Positions 1 through 9,697 are shown, counted from the first letter of the stretch. The stretch: DNA of 64,000 nt from Rhodococcoides kyotonense (GCF_001645385.1 NZ_LVHI01000003.1:62001-126000); one strand, 5' to 3'. Numbers and translations: made by a program. Notes: generated by a model from the sequence alone, not told the origin.

Positions 1-742
1 GAATCGCGACGACGATCTTCGCTTTCGGCGCGATCTCACGCGCGGTCAACGTCACGAGCACCGCGGTGTCGTCGCGGTTGGTGGCCACGATGATGGCCGC
101 CGCATGTTGTGCGCCGGTGAGCCGCAACACATCCGATTTGGTCGCGGAACCGTGCACGGTCACAAGACCCATGTTCGACGCGGAGTCCAGGACCGCCTGA
201 TCGGTGTCGACGACGACGATGTCCGACGCGGCGACGCCGTCGCCGAGCATCGCGTCGACGGCGGTGCGGCCCTTGGTTCCGAAACCGATGACCACGGTGT
301 GATTGCGCACGGTGCGCCTCCATCGCTGAATTTTGAATGCCTGTCGAGACCGCTCGGTCAGAACTGCGAGCGTCGTGCCGACCAACAAGATGAGGAAGAA
401 GATTCGAAGCGGGGTGATGACCAGGATGTTCACCAGACGCGCCGACGGCGCGATCGGGGTGATGTCGCCGTAGCCGGTGGTCGACAACGACACCGTCGCG
501 TAGTACAGCGCGTCGAGGAACGACAGCTCGTTGTCCTGCGCGTCACGGTATCCGTCACGGTCGAGATACACGATCAGCGCGGCGACGAGCAGCGCGGCGA
601 GCGCGATCAGGATGCGGCGATAGATGGCGCGCCACGGGCTGCTCTGCAGTTCGGGAACCCGAAGAACACCGACGAGCGCGAAATCCGGCCGCTCCGTCAA
701 GGTGTCACCGGCGCTCAAGCGAGCACGCAATCTACCTGCCAC
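1..742 (-). CDS. Potassium channel with RCK (TrkA-N) domain, 3' end outside window
   Basis: Ion channel of the two-transmembrane type with a cytoplasmic regulatory domain, acting in the plasma membrane. From the GTG at 742 the protein reads a short cytoplasmic lead, a first membrane helix (about residues 44-60), a pore loop with the selectivity filter TTGYGD (88-93), a second helix (about 106-128) and then a Rossmann-type RCK domain opening with VVIGFGTKGR, which binds nucleotide or ions and gates the pore. At least 247 residues lie in the window; the C-terminus is missing. The position next to adnB matches Rv3200c in M. tuberculosis (gene order from memory). The start is chosen because it precedes the first helix by a normal distance; AGGTAG lies just upstream. 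Substrate selectivity for K+ is inferred from the filter. Confidence 0.88.
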   Translation of the reverse strand, partial: MAGRLRARLSAGDTLTERPDFALVGVLRVPELQSSPWRAIYRRILIALAALLVAALIVYLDRDGYRDAQDNELSFLDALYYATVSLSTTGYGDITPIAPSARLVNILVITPLRIFFLILLVGTTLAVLTERSRQAFKIQRWRRTVRNHTVVIGFGTKGRTAVDAMLGDGVAASDIVVVDTDQAVLDSASNMGLVTVHGSATKSDVLRLTGAQHAAAIIVATNRDDTAVLVTLTAREIAPKAKIVVAI

Positions 743-870
743 GTCGCCTACCTAGTACGAGACTGTCCACGGCTGGCAGCGTAGCCCTCTTCTGCCGTAC
801 CGCGACGCCAGGCGCGACGAAACACCGTCGCGGACTTCGTGGACCATGACGATGTGGCACGGTGTACCCC

Positions 871-1257
871 ATGACACAGGACAAGAGCAGGGCACCTGCC
901 GTGCGTCTCGCGGTGCTGCTGGGCGGAGCCGGGGTACTTCATTTCGCGACGCCGTCGTTCTTCGACATGCAGGTACCGTCCTTCCTGCCCGGTGAGGCTC
1001 GCACGTACACCTACGTGTCCGGCGTCGCGGAACTCGGTGTCGCTGCGGCACTGGCGGTCCCGCGTACGCGTCGTGTCGGCGGCACGCTCGCGGCCGCACT
1101 GTTCGTCGCCGTGTTCCCGGCCAATCTCGACCTCGCCCGTCGCCACGTGCTCAGCCGTACCACGTCCCCCGCTGTCAAAGCTGCACTGCTCGCGCGGCTT
1201 CCTCTGCAGATTCCGTTGGTGACCGAGGCGTTTAAGGTGAGGCGTCGCGCTTCGTAG
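871..1257 (+). CDS. DoxX-like small membrane protein
   Basis: A 128-residue hydrophobic protein with three to four predicted membrane segments (around LAVLLGGAGVLHF, VSGVAELGVAAALAV and GGTLAAALFVAVFPANL). The HF-x2-P element near the N-terminus, the E-L pair in the second helix and the PAN motif in the third resemble the DoxX/MauE superfamily of small membrane proteins, whose members are linked to redox or thiol homeostasis. No catalytic residue can be named. The ATG at 871 was preferred to the in-frame GTG at 862 because it is a stronger codon and gives MTQDKS as a polar N-terminus. It is transcribed alone, convergent with adnB, whose stop lies only 4 nt beyond its own. Function unknown. 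Confidence 0.72.
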   Translation: MTQDKSRAPAVRLAVLLGGAGVLHFATPSFFDMQVPSFLPGEARTYTYVSGVAELGVAAALAVPRTRRVGGTLAAALFVAVFPANLDLARRHVLSRTTSPAVKAALLARLPLQIPLVTEAFKVRRRAS

Positions 1258-1261
1258 CGAA

Positions 1262-4200
1262 TCATGGGGCGTCCGAATCGAACCGGACATCGGTCCGTCC
1301 CTCGATGAGCGCCGCCAACGCGTCGGCGTCGGGCAGCTCTGCCGGCGCCACGGTGCGGCCGCTGCGCACGTAGTGGAACGCGGCGCGCACTTTCTCGAGC
1401 GGAACCGGTTCGGCGGACACCGCAGACATCAGTTCGGCCCAGGCGATGCGGTACGCCGCGAGCTGCATCACCACCGACTTCTCCTCCTTCGGAGTCGGCT
1501 CGGCGCCCGTCTTCCAGTCGACGACGGTCCAACCGCCGTCGGAATCGGCGAACACGGCGTCGATCCGGCCCCGCAGAACCGTTCCGGCGACCGAGGTCTC
1601 GAAGGGCACCTCGACTTCGACGGGACTGCGCAGAGACCAGTCCGAGTCGAGGAAGGCCTGCTGCAGCGTCTCGAGATCGACGTCCGTCGCAGCACCCGTG
1701 TCCGCTGATCCGGGCAGTTCGTCCAGGTCGAGGAGCCGCGTCGCGCCGAATCTCCGCTCGATCCACGCGTGGAACGCCGTACCTCTGCGCGCCAACGGAT
1801 TCGGCGGGAACGGCAACGGACGACGCAAGCGCGACGCCAAGGCATCGGGATCGGCCGCGAGATCGACCAACTGACTGACCGACAGGTTCTCCGGCAGCGC
1901 AACGGTCACAGTGGATCCGGCTCGTTCCGCTCGTTCGGCCAGCAGGGCGTCCACGTCCGCCGCCCACTGCTCGGGATCGGCGTCGTTGTCATTCTGCGGC
2001 TCGTCGTCCTGCTGGTCGTCGTCCTGCTGCTCGCTCGTCCCGTCGGCACGACCGCGCAACGCCGCGAGTACGGCCCGGGCGCCGTTCTCCACCGCTGCCC
2101 GTCGCGCTCCGAGTGGATCGCGCGGCCATGACGCCGAATGCGGTTCGGCGGCAAGCGGATTGTTCACTCCGTCGTCGGGCGCGTCGGCCCACCGGTCGAC
2201 GACCGCCACCGGAGCCGACTCGGTGTGCGCTCGCTCGTCGATCAACTCTTTCAGCTCGATCAGGAAGGGCGACGGTCCGCGCGGTTTGGTGGCGCTCTCG
2301 TCCCAGTGATGCGCCGACACGAACAGTGCACGCTCGGTGCGCGTGAGCGCGACGTAGAACAGACGTCTGTCCTCGGCGAGCCGGCGTCGCGCGAGCGCCT
2401 CCTTGTGGCGGTCGACGGCGTCCTGCAGGTCCTTGCGGTTGTGCAGGTCCTCCAGCTCCAGGACGGGGACACCTTCGGACATTCGGCCGTCCTCCTGGGC
2501 GACGGACCTGTCACCGCGTAGCGACGGGGGAAGTTCGGCGAGCGCGCCGAGCCAGGTCGCCGACGCCGTCGTCGACGGGAACACTCCGGTTGCGACGTGC
2601 GGAACGGCCACCACCTCCCACTCGAGGCCCTTGGCCGAGTGCACCGTCAGCACCTGGACACGATGCGGCGCCACCTCGACCTCGCCCGGCGCCAACCCGT
2701 CCTCGACCGTCTCGGCAGCACCGAGGAAGGACAGGAACCCGGTGACGGTAGCCGTCGGATTGTCGGCGTAGTCGGCCACGACGCCGGCGAACTCGTCGAG
2801 GTGTTCGCGCCCGACCCCGCCGACCACGCCCGCCGCGGTACGCGCCTGCGCTTCGACACCGATGCCCATGGCTCGCTCGATGTCGGCCACCAGTTCGGTG
2901 AGCGGCTGGCCGATACGTTCGCGCAGCGAATGCACCTCGGCGGCCAGCGCTGTGATCCTGCGGTACCCGACCTCCGAATAATGCTCTGCCGGCCCGGGGT
3001 CCGCGATCGCGTCGGCGAGACCGGCTTCCTCGGATTGTTCACCGGGAAGCGAACTTTCGAGGGCGGCGTCGAGTGCGGCCCGATCGTCGACGCGTCCCGA
3101 CGCGCCGAAGCCACCTGCGATGGACAGTCGCTTCGCCCGCCGCGCCAACTGGCGTAGGTCGGCCGCACCGATCCGCCAGCGCGACCCGGTGAGGACACGC
3201 ATCGCTGCGCTGCCCGCCATCGGATCGGCGACCAGTCGAAGCATCGCGGTGACGTCGGCGATCTCGGGTATGTGCAGTAGCCCACCGAGTCCGACGACCT
3301 CGACGGGGAGGCCACGGGACCGCAGCACCTCCGCGATCGGCTCGGCGTCGGCGTTGCGTCGAACGAGGACGGCCGCAGTGGGCGGAGGTCGGTCCTCGTC
3401 ACGCGCACGTCGGTACTCGTCGGCGATCCGATCGGCGACCCATTCACGTTCGGTCAGCACGGTGTCGGTGACGGCGAGGCGGACGTCACCCGGTGTAGCG
3501 CCCGGACGCGCTCGCAGCGTCGGAACCGGAACTCCCGTGCGCTTCAGCGGTTCGGTGATGTGATTGGCCAGTTCGAGCGCCTCGGGCGGGTTACGCCAGC
3601 TCGTGAGCAGCTCGAGCCGCGGCGCAGGCGTTCCGTCGGCGAGTGGGAAGTCGGTCGCGAAACGCGGCAGATTGGCTGCCGACGCACCACGCCATCCGTA
3701 GATCGACTGCATGGGATCGCCGACGGCCGTCAACGCGAGCGTCGGATCCGATCCGCCGCCGAACAGCGACGACAGCAGCACGCGTTGAGCGTGCCCGGTG
3801 TCCTGGTATTCGTCGAGCAGAACGAGTCGGAACCGTTCGCGTTCGGCGCGGCCGACCGGGGCGTGGTCGGCGGCCACACGCGCGGCGAGCGACATCTGGC
3901 TGCCGAAGTCCAGCGCGCCCTCGCGCCTGAGTGTCTGCGCGAGCCGCTCGACCAGTGGGAGCAACGCGATCCGATCGTGTTGCGCGGCAAGGATGTCGAG
4001 CAGCGCCTTCGACGGGCCACCGCGCTGCTTGGGGCCCGCGGGCAGACCGTGCACGAGTTTGTCCAGGTCGGTGTGCGCCTCGCGAAGATCGTCGGGATCG
4101 ACGAGGTGTTCGGCGAGCTGACCGGACAGAGCCAGTACGGCTTCGGTGATCGACGTCGGGTTGCGATCGGTGTCGAGGTCACCGTCCCACGTGCTGACGA

Positions 4201-4705
4201 CACGATGGGCCAGCTGCCACAGCTCGGTCTCGGACAGCAGTGTGGCCGACGGTTCGATCGGCAGCAGCAGGCCGTGTTCGGTCAGGAGTCGGCCCGCGTA
4301 CGAGTGGTAGGTGCTGACCTCCGGCTCACCGGTCAGAATGCGCTCACGCAGGTGCAGACTCGGATCGAGGGCACGGACGACATCCGATCCGGCAAGGCGG
4401 TTCAGCCGCGCACGAATACGAGTGGTCAACTGCTGTGCGGCCTTTCGGGTGAACGTCAGGCCGAGCACGCTGTCGGGGTCGACGAACTCGTTGGCCACCA
4501 TCCACACGACGCGTGCAGCCATCGTCTCGGTCTTGCCGGCGCCCGCTCCGGCGACGACGAGGGTCGGACCCGAGGGCGCGGAGATGACCGCGGCTTGCTC
4601 GGCGGTCGGGGGATGTTTCTGACCGAGCGCACGGGCCAGCTCGATCGGATCGATGCGGGGTTCCGGTCGTTCCTGCCGCTTCTTCGGCGCGGATCGGGTG
4701 GTCAA
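1262..4705 (-). CDS. adnB: AdnB subunit of AdnAB helicase-nuclease
   Basis: Lead motor and nuclease subunit of the AdnAB complex, which resects double-strand breaks in actinobacteria. The N-terminal UvrD-like motor shows Walker A GAGAGKTE, motif LTFTRKAA, Walker B LLDEYQDT and GDPMQSIYGWRG. The C-terminal RecB-type nuclease shows the metal-binding VVDWKTG followed by QLAAYR. An acidic Q/D-rich linker separates the two. From the TTG at 4705 the length is 1147 residues. This TTG overlaps the adnA stop as TTGA and has AGGTGA 8 nt upstream, which suggests translational coupling; an ATG at 4771 is the alternative and would add 22 residues inside adnA. The adnA-adnB order is that of mycobacteria. 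The family assignment is secure; the exact start is not. Confidence 0.93.
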   Translation of the reverse strand: MTTRSAPKKRQERPEPRIDPIELARALGQKHPPTAEQAAVISAPSGPTLVVAGAGAGKTETMAARVVWMVANEFVDPDSVLGLTFTRKAAQQLTTRIRARLNRLAGSDVVRALDPSLHLRERILTGEPEVSTYHSYAGRLLTEHGLLLPIEPSATLLSETELWQLAHRVVSTWDGDLDTDRNPTSITEAVLALSGQLAEHLVDPDDLREAHTDLDKLVHGLPAGPKQRGGPSKALLDILAAQHDRIALLPLVERLAQTLRREGALDFGSQMSLAARVAADHAPVGRAERERFRLVLLDEYQDTGHAQRVLLSSLFGGGSDPTLALTAVGDPMQSIYGWRGASAANLPRFATDFPLADGTPAPRLELLTSWRNPPEALELANHITEPLKRTGVPVPTLRARPGATPGDVRLAVTDTVLTEREWVADRIADEYRRARDEDRPPPTAAVLVRRNADAEPIAEVLRSRGLPVEVVGLGGLLHIPEIADVTAMLRLVADPMAGSAAMRVLTGSRWRIGAADLRQLARRAKRLSIAGGFGASGRVDDRAALDAALESSLPGEQSEEAGLADAIADPGPAEHYSEVGYRRITALAAEVHSLRERIGQPLTELVADIERAMGIGVEAQARTAAGVVGGVGREHLDEFAGVVADYADNPTATVTGFLSFLGAAETVEDGLAPGEVEVAPHRVQVLTVHSAKGLEWEVVAVPHVATGVFPSTTASATWLGALAELPPSLRGDRSVAQEDGRMSEGVPVLELEDLHNRKDLQDAVDRHKEALARRRLAEDRRLFYVALTRTERALFVSAHHWDESATKPRGPSPFLIELKELIDERAHTESAPVAVVDRWADAPDDGVNNPLAAEPHSASWPRDPLGARRAAVENGARAVLAALRGRADGTSEQQDDDQQDDEPQNDNDADPEQWAADVDALLAERAERAGSTVTVALPENLSVSQLVDLAADPDALASRLRRPLPFPPNPLARRGTAFHAWIERRFGATRLLDLDELPGSADTGAATDVDLETLQQAFLDSDWSLRSPVEVEVPFETSVAGTVLRGRIDAVFADSDGGWTVVDWKTGAEPTPKEEKSVVMQLAAYRIAWAELMSAVSAEPVPLEKVRAAFHYVRSGRTVAPAELPDADALAALIEGRTDVRFDSDAP

Positions 4706-7700
4706 CTGTCGGTCACCTGCCTTCCGGTCTCGTGCGCGGGACAGCTCGACTTGACCGGGCAGTGCCTGCACCCGTCGTTGACGAAGGCCCTGAACGTGGG
4801 GCCCTTCGTCGCGGCGGCCGCGGCGTGCACGATGTCACGCCATTCCTCCAGCGTCTCGGGACTCGGCGGTTCCTGCATCCGCTGTGTCGCGCCGTCCTTG
4901 TTGTGCGGCTTGGCCACATAGACGAGGCGTGCGCCTCCCGGTTGTGCTGCGGGCTCCCCCTCGATAGCACCGGCCGCAGCCGCGACCTGGTAGGTCGCGA
5001 GCTGATTGTGGCTCCGCGCATCTTCTTTCGACAGAGCACTCTTGGCCGTCTTGACGTCGATGATCACCGGCCTGCCGTCGGCGTCGTGCTCGAGACGGTC
5101 GATACGGCCACGCAACGCCACCGCCGGTTCGTCGTCCGTCCGTGCAGGCAGCACTCCCTGCACCGTCACTTCGACGCCGGCTTCGGTCAGTTCTCCCCTG
5201 GTGCCGCGTAGCCATGCTTCGAACGTCTCGAGCATCGTTGCGGTTCGATCGAGCTCCCGCCGCGAGAACCACTGCGACCCGAGATCCACGGCATCCCATG
5301 CTGTTTCGAGGGCACGTCGGACCTGATCGGGGGGCATGTTGCCGGCGACTGCCTGCACGAGCGTGTGCACGAGCGTTCCCGTCACGGCATGGGTGTTGGC
5401 ACCGTCGTTGCCTCCGTGACGATCGAGCATCCACCGCAGCGGGCACGTCGTCAGCTGCTCGACCGTCGACGGCGACAGCGGAACCGGGCCGTCGTCGACG
5501 GTCCACAGCGGTGCATCGGTGCTGACATCCGCAAGCCCGAACCACTCGTCGGGGTGAGCTCCCTTGACCCCCGCGTCGGCGAGGCGCGCCAGTTGCGCCG
5601 CGGCGCGATGCCATTTCGCGGAATCCTGTTCTGCGACAACGGAATCACACACGACGCTGCGCAGTTCGGCCACCAACATGGGCAGCGCGAGCACCCGCTC
5701 GTTCGACTCCTTGTCCTGTGCGTGCGTCGACCAGTCGTCGGCGTCCTGGGAGCCCTGCTCGTCGGCGTCGCCCGCCACGAGCTCGTCGACGAACCGGGAT
5801 CGGACGAGATCCGCGTCGCCGGTGCTCGAATCGACCGCCGAGACGATCAGGATGGATCGAGCGCGGCTGCACGCCACCATGAACAGCTTGCGTTCCTCCG
5901 CGAGCAACGGTGCCGTACGAGACAGGCTGCCGTCGATCAACGAGGCGGCGTCGGCGATTCCCGACGTGAGGTCGACGAGCGACTCGGTACCGAGGAGACT
6001 GCCTCGGGCCCGCAGCCCGGGCCACAGCCCCTCCTGCACTCCGGGGACCGCGACGAGTTCCCATTCCCGTCCCGCGGCCGAGTGCGCACTGAGGACGGTG
6101 ACGGCGTCGGTTGCGGCCGCCGCCGAGATGCGGGTGCCCGGGATCTGCTGCTGGGTGATGTAGTCGACGAATCCGGCGAGCCGCGCCTGGGGCAACCGGT
6201 CGACGTAGGACGCAGCGGCGTCGAACAGTGCGACGACGGCGTCGAGATCCCGATCCGCCTGCGCACCCGCAGAGCCGCCCCACGCCGACACCGATGCCCA
6301 CCGCCGTTCCAGACCGGTGCCCTGCCATGCCGCCCACAGCACGTCCTCGACGCCGCGCCCACGTCGAGCGACGGCAGCGGCCTTCCGTACCACCGACAGG
6401 ACTCGACGCAGCGGCGCCGACTCGACGTCCGAGAGCTCGGACACCCACGCCGAATCCGACTGTGGCGCATCGCCTTCCGAGCGCCGGGACCCGGCGTCGA
6501 CGATGACCGCCCGCAGGAGTTCCGACGAGTCGCGTTCGCCGCCCGCGGCCAACTCGATTCGCCGGACGCCACGGCGCAGCCGACGCAGCGCAACAGGATC
6601 GGCGCCGCCGATCGGACCGGACAGCAACGCGAGCGCGTCCTCACCGTCGAACGAGTCGTCGACCATGGACCGCAGCACCAACAGCAGACCCACGGCACCG
6701 TGCTGCCGATGCAGCGGCAGTTCCGACGCCGGGGTCACGACGGGAACACCCGCCGCCTGCAGTGCTCGTCGCAGCGGTGCGACGACCCTGGGAACCGACC
6801 GCACGACGACGGCCATCTCCGACCACGGCATGCCGTCGACCAGATGGGCGCGCCGCATGACGTCGGCGATGGCAGTGGCCTCCTTGGCCGCCGACGCGTG
6901 CACCCGAACGAGCGCCTTGGCCTCGCCGAAACGCGGTGCGCCGACTGCCTCCGCACCTCGATGACGCGCGAGACCCGGAAGTCGGCCCGCGATGGAGTGA
7001 GCGATCTTCGCAACGACGGGATCGCTACGAAAGTTGTGCGTCAGCACCACTCGGCGAGCATCCCCCGGCTCGGCCAGATCCGCGACGAACGACGGGTCGG
7101 CACCGCGGAACGTGAAGACCGATTGGTCGGGGTCGCCCGCGACGACGGTGGAGTCGGTGTTGCTGCCGATGGCCCGAATCAAGTGCGCCGCTTGTGGATC
7201 GAGATGCTGCGCGTCGTCGACGACGAGGTGCCTGATGCGGGCGCGCTCGGATTGCAACAGCTCCGGGTCGGTCGCGAAGGCCATCAGCGCGCTGCCGATG
7301 AGCTCCGCGGCGTCGAGCCCGGGCGCCGACGCCCCTGCTGCCTCCATTCCGACGGCACCGCGCAGCAACATGGCCTGCTCGTAGCGCGCCGCGAACTTGC
7401 CGACGGCGACCCATTCCTCGCGTCCGTGCTTTCGGCCGAGTTTGACGAGGTCCTCCGGGCCGATACCCCGTTCGGCCGAGCGCAGCATCAGATCGCGGAC
7501 CGCCGTGGCGAAACCCGACATGCCGAGTGCAGGGCGCAACCTCTCCGGCCAGTCGGCAGCACCGTCGTCGATGTCTCCTCGCAGCATCTCGCGGACCACG
7601 GCGTCCTGCTCGGCGCCGGTGAGGAGCCGAGGAGGTGGGTTGCCGTAGATGGCCGCCTGCAGACGCAGGACGGCGAACGCGTACGAGTGGACGGTGCGCA

Positions 7701-8076
7701 CCAACGGTTCACGCGTCGCTCGCATTGGAAGTTCGCCGGCGAACAGTCCCGCGGTGATCTGCTCGCGCATCCGGACCGAAGCCCGTTTCGACTGCGTCAG
7801 CACGAGCACCGATTCCGGGTCGCCGTCCGCGATGCGGGACACCGCGTAATCGGCCATCAACGAGGTCTTGCCGGTGCCGGGACCGCCGAGCACCTGCCAC
7901 GGACGCCACGCCGCACCTCCGTCGGCTGCGGCTTCGGCGGCATCCGAGAAACTGGTCAACAACCGCTGGGCGTCGCCCGACCACGTGCGACGAGCCTGCG
8001 CGACGCGAGGCGCCCGCACGAGCGTCGCCCCGCCCTGCCTGTCACCGCCCTGCCTGTCACCGCCGCGTCCGTCCAT
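4702..8076 (-). CDS. adnA: AdnA subunit of AdnAB helicase-nuclease
   Basis: Partner motor-nuclease subunit of AdnAB, about 1124 residues from the ATG at 8076. Walker A is GGPGTGKTS, and the Walker B position reads VVDDAQHLDPQ, that is DDAQ rather than DExx, as expected for the divergent AdnA motor. GDPDQSVFTFRG follows. The C-terminal nuclease contains VIDVKTAK and QLATYQ. A cysteine in TTCPLRWML and the C-terminal group CRHCPVKSSC fit an AddB/AdnA-type iron-sulphur cluster that clamps the nuclease. The first residues contain a 15-bp duplication giving GDRQG twice and have no purine-rich ribosome site, so translation may begin further inside, for instance at the GTG of VRAPRV. Upstream in-frame codons run into the divergent hydrolase gene and were excluded. 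Confidence 0.92.
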   Translation of the reverse strand: MDGRGGDRQGGDRQGGATLVRAPRVAQARRTWSGDAQRLLTSFSDAAEAAADGGAAWRPWQVLGGPGTGKTSLMADYAVSRIADGDPESVLVLTQSKRASVRMREQITAGLFAGELPMRATREPLVRTVHSYAFAVLRLQAAIYGNPPPRLLTGAEQDAVVREMLRGDIDDGAADWPERLRPALGMSGFATAVRDLMLRSAERGIGPEDLVKLGRKHGREEWVAVGKFAARYEQAMLLRGAVGMEAAGASAPGLDAAELIGSALMAFATDPELLQSERARIRHLVVDDAQHLDPQAAHLIRAIGSNTDSTVVAGDPDQSVFTFRGADPSFVADLAEPGDARRVVLTHNFRSDPVVAKIAHSIAGRLPGLARHRGAEAVGAPRFGEAKALVRVHASAAKEATAIADVMRRAHLVDGMPWSEMAVVVRSVPRVVAPLRRALQAAGVPVVTPASELPLHRQHGAVGLLLVLRSMVDDSFDGEDALALLSGPIGGADPVALRRLRRGVRRIELAAGGERDSSELLRAVIVDAGSRRSEGDAPQSDSAWVSELSDVESAPLRRVLSVVRKAAAVARRGRGVEDVLWAAWQGTGLERRWASVSAWGGSAGAQADRDLDAVVALFDAAASYVDRLPQARLAGFVDYITQQQIPGTRISAAAATDAVTVLSAHSAAGREWELVAVPGVQEGLWPGLRARGSLLGTESLVDLTSGIADAASLIDGSLSRTAPLLAEERKLFMVACSRARSILIVSAVDSSTGDADLVRSRFVDELVAGDADEQGSQDADDWSTHAQDKESNERVLALPMLVAELRSVVCDSVVAEQDSAKWHRAAAQLARLADAGVKGAHPDEWFGLADVSTDAPLWTVDDGPVPLSPSTVEQLTTCPLRWMLDRHGGNDGANTHAVTGTLVHTLVQAVAGNMPPDQVRRALETAWDAVDLGSQWFSRRELDRTATMLETFEAWLRGTRGELTEAGVEVTVQGVLPARTDDEPAVALRGRIDRLEHDADGRPVIIDVKTAKSALSKEDARSHNQLATYQVAAAAGAIEGEPAAQPGGARLVYVAKPHNKDGATQRMQEPPSPETLEEWRDIVHAAAAATKGPTFRAFVNDGCRHCPVKSSCPAHETGRQVTDS
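8031..8060. repeat. 15-bp perfect tandem duplication in adnA 5' end
   Basis: The unit CGCCCTGCCTGTCAC occurs twice head to tail on the + strand. Read in adnA it gives GDRQG twice. A 15-bp unit keeps the frame, so it changes only the length of the poorly conserved N-terminus. Confidence 0.9.
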
Positions 8077-8171
8077 GGAAGAAGATTGGATCACGCCCCA
8101 CCGACACACTCGCATCCCGTGACCGTCCGACCCGGCGCCCTGCGATCGCATCGATGCGGCAGACTGAACCG

Positions 8172-8948
8172 GTGCCCCAGCTGAACCTTCACACGTACGG
8201 GCCGGTCGACGGGCCCGAGATCCTTGCCGTGCACGGCATGACCGGACACGGCGCCCGCTGGCGTGACCTCGCCGAGAATCATCTGCCCGAGGCCCGATTC
8301 CTCGCCCCGGACCTGATCGGCCACGGCCGATCGCCGTCGACTCCGCCGTGGGACATCGCCGCGCAGATCGGTGCACTGCGAACGCTCGTCGAGAACCACG
8401 CGCGTGGACCGGTCCTGGTCGTCGGCCATTCGTACGGCGGCGCGCTGGCCGTGCATCTGGCGGCGACGCATCCCGAGCTCGTGCGAGGGCTCGTTCTTCT
8501 CGACCCGGCGATCGAGATCGACCCGAACGACCTGCTCGAGGTCGCCGAGCTCACCGCCAAGTATCCCGACTACACCGATGCCGACGAGGCGAAGTCGGAG
8601 AAGATCAACGGCGCGTGGGCGGACGTTCCCGTCGAACTTCTGGATCGCGAGATCGAGGAGCATCTCGAACGGGCCGACAACGGCCGCGTCAAGTGGCGCA
8701 TGTCGACGGCGGCGATCGTCGCGTCGTGGGGTGAGCTCGCGCGGCCGCTCGTCGTGCCCCCGGCGGGTACGAGGACCGTCGTCGTGCAGGCGATGCGCGT
8801 ACAGCCACCGTACGTGACCGACCAGTTCAAGAAGGCGCTCGATGCACAGCTGGGTGACGACCTGACGATCGTCGAACTCGACTGCGATCACATGGTTCCT
8901 CAGGCCAAGCCCGCCGACGTCGCCGATCTGGTGCGTGAGCTGTTGTAG
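8172..8948 (+). CDS. Alpha/beta hydrolase, LipV-like
   Basis: Serine hydrolase of the alpha/beta fold, 258 residues from the GTG at 8172. Visible elements are the oxyanion strand AVHGMTGHG, the nucleophile elbow GHSYGG (Ser about residue 87), an acidic-residue segment and the C-terminal catalytic histidine in LDCDHMV. The natural substrate cannot be read from sequence; an ester or lipid is usual. It sits between adnA (divergent) and the alkyltransferase-like gene (immediately downstream), the position of lipV (Rv3203) in M. tuberculosis. The GTG giving VPQLNLHTYG was chosen because homologues start a few residues before the first strand; an ATG at 8154 would add six residues. There is no signal peptide, so the enzyme is probably cytoplasmic. 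Confidence 0.85.
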   Translation: MPQLNLHTYGPVDGPEILAVHGMTGHGARWRDLAENHLPEARFLAPDLIGHGRSPSTPPWDIAAQIGALRTLVENHARGPVLVVGHSYGGALAVHLAATHPELVRGLVLLDPAIEIDPNDLLEVAELTAKYPDYTDADEAKSEKINGAWADVPVELLDREIEEHLERADNGRVKWRMSTAAIVASWGELARPLVVPPAGTRTVVVQAMRVQPPYVTDQFKKALDAQLGDDLTIVELDCDHMVPQAKPADVADLVRELL

Positions 8949-9251
8949 ATGGCGCGCATCACGGACGAGCAGGTCGAGACCGTGCGATCGCTGGTCGCAT
9001 CCATTCCCCCGGGCCACGTCGCGACGTACGGGGACATCTGCGCGGCCGCCGGGCTGTCCAGCCCGCGCATCGTGGGCTGGATCATGCGAACGGACTCTGC
9101 GGACCTTCCGTGGCATCGAGTGCTGTCGGCCAGCGGAAAGCCGGCCGCGCACCTGGCCACGCGGCAGCTCGAACAATTGCGCGCCGAGGGCATCCTGGCT
9201 CGGGACGGTCGAGTGGACCTGAAAGCAATCCGCTTCCCGTTCACCGACTAA
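8949..9251 (+). CDS. Alkyltransferase-like protein (ATL, MGMT fold)
   Basis: A 100-residue protein of the O6-alkylguanine-DNA alkyltransferase fold. The N-terminal half carries the winged-helix GHVATYGDIC and a short recognition helix. The active-site motif that would be PCHRV in a true methyltransferase reads PWHRV, so the acceptor cysteine is replaced by tryptophan. That replacement is the hallmark of ATL proteins, which bind alkylated guanines without repairing them and hand the lesion to nucleotide excision repair. The ATG follows the hydrolase stop directly, so the two are probably co-transcribed and coupled. Its place beside adnAB matches Rv3204 and puts it in a DNA-repair neighbourhood. 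Length is normal for ATLs. Confidence 0.88.
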   Translation: MARITDEQVETVRSLVASIPPGHVATYGDICAAAGLSSPRIVGWIMRTDSADLPWHRVLSASGKPAAHLATRQLEQLRAEGILARDGRVDLKAIRFPFTD

Positions 9252-9262
9252 CCTCGTCAGGT

Positions 9263-9697
9263 ATGGATCTCGGACAGTTCGACCCGCGGTCGACCGCGAA
9301 GTACGCCCTGAAGAAGGCAAGTCCGTTCGTCGCCGCTGCCGGTCTGGTCGTCGACGAGGTGTCGGGTACACGCGTCGTCGGCCACATCGAGCTGTCCGAG
9401 GAGCACTTCACCCCCTGGGGCGTCGTGCACGGCGGCGTCTACACGACGGCCGTCGAGAGCGCCGCCAGCATCGGTGCGAGCGAGGCCGTGAAGGAACGAG
9501 GCGAGTTCGCCGTCGGCGTGCACAACGGAACCGATTTCCTGCGCGCCAGCAAGGGCGGACGCGTCGACGTCGTCGCGGAACCGTTGCAGCAGGGCCGCGT
9601 TCAACAGTTGTGGCTGGTGACCGTCACGGCTTCGGACAGCGGCAAGACCATCGCGCGCGGTCAGGTTCGACTGCAGAACGTGCCGCTTCCGACGTGA
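9263..9697 (+). CDS. PaaI-type hotdog-fold thioesterase
   Basis: A 144-residue single-domain hotdog protein. The diagnostic element is the segment TPWGVVHGGVYTTAVES, where HGG and the following helix form the acyl-CoA thioester site in the PaaI/YbgC-like 4HBT superfamily. It would hydrolyse an acyl- or aryl-CoA in the cytoplasm; the chain type cannot be stated. The ATG at 9263 is 11 nt past the ATL stop. The stop overlaps the start of the MobA-MoeA fusion (GTGA at 9694-9697), so the gene is translated in line with both neighbours. Function in the molybdenum or repair context is not evident; the linkage may be only positional. Confidence 0.82.
   Translation: MDLGQFDPRSTAKYALKKASPFVAAAGLVVDEVSGTRVVGHIELSEEHFTPWGVVHGGVYTTAVESAASIGASEAVKERGEFAVGVHNGTDFLRASKGGRVDVVAEPLQQGRVQQLWLVTVTASDSGKTIARGQVRLQNVPLPT

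Noticed and set aside
5365..8184. A very long open frame (over 900 codons) on the + strand opposite adnA
   Set aside because: It is rich in Arg, His, Gly and Asp with no domain, mirrors the codon pattern of adnA and arises from high-GC third positions. Similar antisense frames opposite nirB/nirD/hemD-like (12.5-15.2 kb), secA (47.4-50.4 kb) and lpqB/mtrB were dropped for the same reason.
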